DNA from: Nocardioides sp. Root190
GTDB lineage: Bacteria > Actinomycetota > Actinomycetes > Propionibacteriales > Nocardioidaceae
Direction of reading: 5' to 3'
NCBI RefSeq assembly: GCF_001428565.1
Contig: NZ_LMIA01000010.1
Location: 678,800-742,799, forward strand
Length of the DNA: 64,000 bases
Positions 61,607-64,000 of this stretch are shown one piece after another. The notes under the pieces were generated by a model. That model ran no database searches and had not been told where the DNA came from. It worked only from the letters and a program-made list of their open reading frames with translations. Position 1 is the stretch's first letter, and each line of letters starts with the position of its first letter. Position numbers and translations under genes: made by a program.

Positions 61607-62404
61607 TCAGCGCCAGTGGATGGATTCCTCGAGCCGGTCCGGCCACTTCGTCCGGAACTGCTCGGTGATGCCCTCGATGTGCTCGCGCATCAGCGAGGCC
61701 GCCTTCGCGTGCCGGCCGTCGATGATCGCCTGGGCGATCGCGTCGTGGTCGCTCTCGAGGTGCTCGAGGTCGTGGACGGGATCGATGCTCTCCACGACAT
61801 GGTCGACGACGATGTGCGAGACGGCCTGCGTGAGCAGCGTCAGCACCGGGTTGTCGGCGAGCTCGGCCAGCACGGCGTGGAAGCCGTTGTTGCGCGAGAA
61901 CGTCAAGGCGTCGTCGTCGATCGGCACGGCCTCGTCGAGGAACCGGCCGAGCGCCGCGACCTTGAGGTCGCGGTCCTTGATCCTGGCCACCTTGGCCGCC
62001 AAGGAGGGCTCGAGGTCCGCCCACACCTCGAACACGTCGGCGTACGACGCGTTGCTGAGGTTGAAGTAGAGCGTCGCGGTCCGCGCGAGGTAGCTCGCGT
62101 TGATGGCCGAGACGATGGGCCCGCCGTTGGGGCCGCGCTTGAGCGTGATCAGGCCCTGCACCTCGAGGATCCGCAGCCCCTCGCGCAGGGACTCGCGGCT
62201 GACGCCGTAGTGCTCCAGCATCTCGGCCTCGGGCCGCAGCCGGTCGCCGGGGGACATCCGCGCCGCGACGACGTCCGACACGATGCGCGCGGCGACGACC
62301 TCCGACGCCTTCGGCTGCCGCAGGGGCGTCGGCCGACCGTTGCCGCCCGGGTCGGCGAAATCGCCCCCGGGCGTGTAGACGATGGGCAGTCCGTGGCGGT
62401 GCAC
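61607..62404 (-). CDS. FadR-type GntR regulator
   Basis: 265 residues from the GTG at 62404 (GGGAGG ribosome site), 1 bp after the alcohol dehydrogenase stop. The winged helix at about 35-95 (LRPEAEMLEHYGVSRESLREGLRILEVQGLI) is followed by the all-helical FCD-type ligand domain (HAVLAELADNPVL, DHDAIAQAIIDGRHAKAASLMREHI). FadR-type regulators sense acyl-CoA or organic acids. It lies between the two halves of the cluster and probably controls them. Confidence 0.93.
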   Translation of the reverse strand: MHRHGLPIVYTPGGDFADPGGNGRPTPLRQPKASEVVAARIVSDVVAARMSPGDRLRPEAEMLEHYGVSRESLREGLRILEVQGLITLKRGPNGGPIVSAINASYLARTATLYFNLSNASYADVFEVWADLEPSLAAKVARIKDRDLKVAALGRFLDEAVPIDDDALTFSRNNGFHAVLAELADNPVLTLLTQAVSHIVVDHVVESIDPVHDLEHLESDHDAIAQAIIDGRHAKAASLMREHIEGITEQFRTKWPDRLEESIHWR

Positions 62405-62405
62405 G

Positions 62406-63491
62406 TCATCGACCTCCCTGTCCGCGCGTGGTCACAGACGACCCGGCCGGGGGCCCAGTATGCCGGGGATCGACGACCAGGCGGCCCAGGACGCCACCCC
62501 GTCGCAGCCGCTCGTAGGCCGCCGGGACGTCGTCGAAGCCGATCACCTCGACCTCGGGCACGAGGTGCCCCGCCCGCGCGAGCGCCACCACGGCGGCCAG
62601 CTCCTCGGCCGTTCCCCAGAAGGGCGCCGAGACCCGGACGCCCTGGGGCAGGGCGCCCTTGCGGAAGTCGAGGGAGCCGCCACCGCTGCCGACCACCACG
62701 AGGTCCCCGCCCGGACCGAGCAGGTCCACGCCCAGCGCGATCGTCGCGTCCGCGCCCACGAAGTCCAGCACGGCGTCGGCGCCTCCGTGCGGTGCCAGCT
62801 CGGCGCGCAGGTCGTCGGGCGTACCCACCACGTGCGCGCCGGAGCGCGTCGCCAGGTCGAGGGCAGGCGGGTGCGTGTCGGTCGCCAGCACCTGCGCCGC
62901 CGTGGTGGCCCGCAGGACCTGCACGGCCAGATGGCCGAGGCCACCGACGCCGATCACGACCACGCGGCCACCGGAGGCCGGCAGCCGGTCCGCGGCCGTC
63001 GCCACGGCGTGGTACGACGTGAGCCCGCCGTCAGTCAGGGGTGCGGCGACCTCGGGGGCGAGCCCCGTGGCATCGACGACGCTCCCGACCGGGACGACGG
63101 CGTACCTCGCCAGACCGCCGTCGCGGCCGATGCCGCCGCCGACGGCCCGGCCACGGCCCGTGCAGTAGTTGGTGCGCCCCGAGCGGCACCGGTCGCAGGT
63201 GCCACAGGCCCACACGCCGTGCACCACCACCGCGCGACCGACGAGCGCCGGGTCGCCGGGGGCCGCGACGACCGTGCCGGCGACCTCGTGGCCGAGCGTG
63301 AACGGCACGTCGAAGGCCATCGGCTCCGGGGAGTCGAGCAGGTGCACGTCGGAGTGGCACAGGCCGACAGCAGTGACCTCCAGCAGCACCTCCCCCTCCG
63401 CCGGCACCGGGACCGGCACCTCCTGCAGGGAGACGGGCGCGCCGTAGGCGGTGAGTCGCCACGCGGCCATCGTGCCGCCCGGCGTACTCAC
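62406..63491 (-). CDS. Zinc-dependent alcohol dehydrogenase
   Basis: 361 residues from the GTG at 63491, which overlaps the SDR stop by 4 bp (GTGA). GLCHSDVHL and TLGHEVAG bind the catalytic zinc; CGTCDRCRSGRTNYC has the four structural-zinc cysteines; GVGGLGHLAVQ is the NAD site. It interconverts an alcohol and aldehyde or ketone in this catabolic cluster; substrate unknown. Confidence 0.94.
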   Translation of the reverse strand: MSTPGGTMAAWRLTAYGAPVSLQEVPVPVPAEGEVLLEVTAVGLCHSDVHLLDSPEPMAFDVPFTLGHEVAGTVVAAPGDPALVGRAVVVHGVWACGTCDRCRSGRTNYCTGRGRAVGGGIGRDGGLARYAVVPVGSVVDATGLAPEVAAPLTDGGLTSYHAVATAADRLPASGGRVVVIGVGGLGHLAVQVLRATTAAQVLATDTHPPALDLATRSGAHVVGTPDDLRAELAPHGGADAVLDFVGADATIALGVDLLGPGGDLVVVGSGGGSLDFRKGALPQGVRVSAPFWGTAEELAAVVALARAGHLVPEVEVIGFDDVPAAYERLRRGGVLGRLVVDPRHTGPPAGSSVTTRGQGGR

Positions 63492-64000
63492 CACAGGGAC
63501 TCCCCGCCATCGACGACGAGGTTGGTGCCGGTGACGAATCCCGAGCCGGGACCGGCCAGGTAGGCCGCGGCCCGCGCCATGTCGTCGGGCGTGCCGGGGC
63601 GCCCCATCGGCACGTCCTCGGTGCGCTCGCGGAGCAGGTCGGGGTTGTGGTCCATCGACAGGGGGGTGGCGGTGATGCCCGGTGACAGCACGTTGACCCG
63701 GACGCCGAGGGGAGCCAGCTCGTAGGCCGCCACCCGCGCCAGCTGGTTCAACCCGGCCTTGGTGGCGGCGTACGGCGCGACGCCGGGGCGGGCGCCCAAC
63801 CCACGGATGGAGGAGACCACGATGATCGACTTGTTGCCGGGCGGCTGGTCGACCATGACCCGGGCCGCACCCTGCACGCAGAGGAAGGTCCCGGTCAGGT
63901 TGAGGGCGAGGATCCCGTCCCAGTCCTCCTCGGTCACCTCGAGGAACGGGCGCAGCATGCCGCTGCCGACGTTGGCGACGAAGACGTTGAGCGAGGGCAG
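63488..64000 (-). CDS. Short-chain dehydrogenase, N-terminus outside window
   Basis: 170 residues of the C-terminal part are visible. The catalytic Ser strand VVSSIRG and the YAATKAG motif (Tyr and Lys) are intact, with NLTGTFLCVQG before and PGITATPLSM after, as in 3-hydroxyacid or 3-oxoacyl dehydrogenases. The coding sequence continues past 64000, so the Gly-rich NAD site is not seen. It is translated with the alcohol dehydrogenase that follows. Confidence 0.93.
   Translation of the reverse strand: MPSLNVFVANVGSGMLRPFLEVTEEDWDGILALNLTGTFLCVQGAARVMVDQPPGNKSIIVVSSIRGLGARPGVAPYAATKAGLNQLARVAAYELAPLGVRVNVLSPGITATPLSMDHNPDLLRERTEDVPMGRPGTPDDMARAAAYLAGPGSGFVTGTNLVVDGGESLW

Noticed and set aside
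1-64000. CRISPR arrays, rRNA, tRNA, insertion sequences, prophage or replication origin
   Set aside because: None seen: the repeats found are two-copy tandem or inverted elements without regular spacers, and no transposase, integrase or tRNA-like cloverleaf was recognised.

Overview
The window is 64 kb of high-GC DNA from an actinobacterium, most likely Nocardioides or a close relative. The reasons are very high third-position GC, many GTG starts, many leaderless genes with a -10-like hexamer 6-7 nt before the start codon, an AlkB-rubredoxin fusion of actinobacterial type, and short palindromic intergenic repeats. I see no rRNA, tRNA, CRISPR array, transposase or phage gene. It reads as ordinary chromosome rich in fatty-acid, alkane and acyl-CoA catabolism, with export systems and two-component regulators.

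Layout. 1-2.1 kb: an N-carbamoyl amidohydrolase (cut by the window edge) divergent from a MocR regulator. 2.2-9.7 kb: a beta-oxidation pair (FadB-like and thiolase), a divergent MerR regulator, a DEAD-box helicase and an alpha-methylacyl-CoA racemase-like gene whose promoter carries the same type of 19-bp palindrome as the MerR promoter. 9.9-15.3 kb: an M15 peptidase lipoprotein, then an alkane oxidation locus (TetR, 3Fe-4S ferredoxin, AlkB-rubredoxin fusion, cytochrome P450, small protein). 15.5-19.6 kb: a NarL-type two-component system and a flotillin/NfeD-like pair. 19.7-22.8 kb: TetR plus an MMPL exporter. 22.8-25.2 kb: glutathione peroxidase, small membrane proteins, nitroreductase and a secreted excalibur protein. 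25.3-30.1 kb: a second two-component system divergent from a second MMPL transporter, then a CrtA-like protein. 30.1-32.4 kb: 3-oxoacid CoA-transferase (ScoAB) with a divergent IclR regulator.

32.4-40.3 kb: a lipoprotein and an unidentified 518-residue protein with a central hydrophobic hairpin, divergent from a 1,857-residue single-chain biotin-dependent acyl-CoA carboxylase laid out like a eukaryotic ACC. 40.3-46.9 kb: a coupled stress operon (KatE-type catalase, FAD/Rieske oxidoreductase, small protein, hydrolase) divergent from a PfpI protein and an SDR. 47-51.8 kb: a 1,599-residue secreted GH78 rhamnosidase with tandem C-terminal repeats. 51.9-55.3 kb: TetR/MFS efflux pair and tiny membrane proteins. 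55.5-64 kb: a tightly packed catabolic cluster on the minus strand (SDR, zinc alcohol dehydrogenase, GntR regulator, two CaiB/BaiF CoA-transferases, a degenerate aminoglycoside-phosphotransferase-fold protein, amidohydrolase, MDR reductase, MaoC hydratase). It looks like a CoA-thioester degradation pathway whose substrate cannot be read from the sequence.

The best leads are the single-chain carboxylase, the unidentified 518-residue protein with its lipoprotein partner, the 31-bp-period operator pair before alkB, the shared MerR/racemase operator, the orphan catabolic cluster with a predicted pseudokinase, and four intergenic palindromic or tandem repeat elements.
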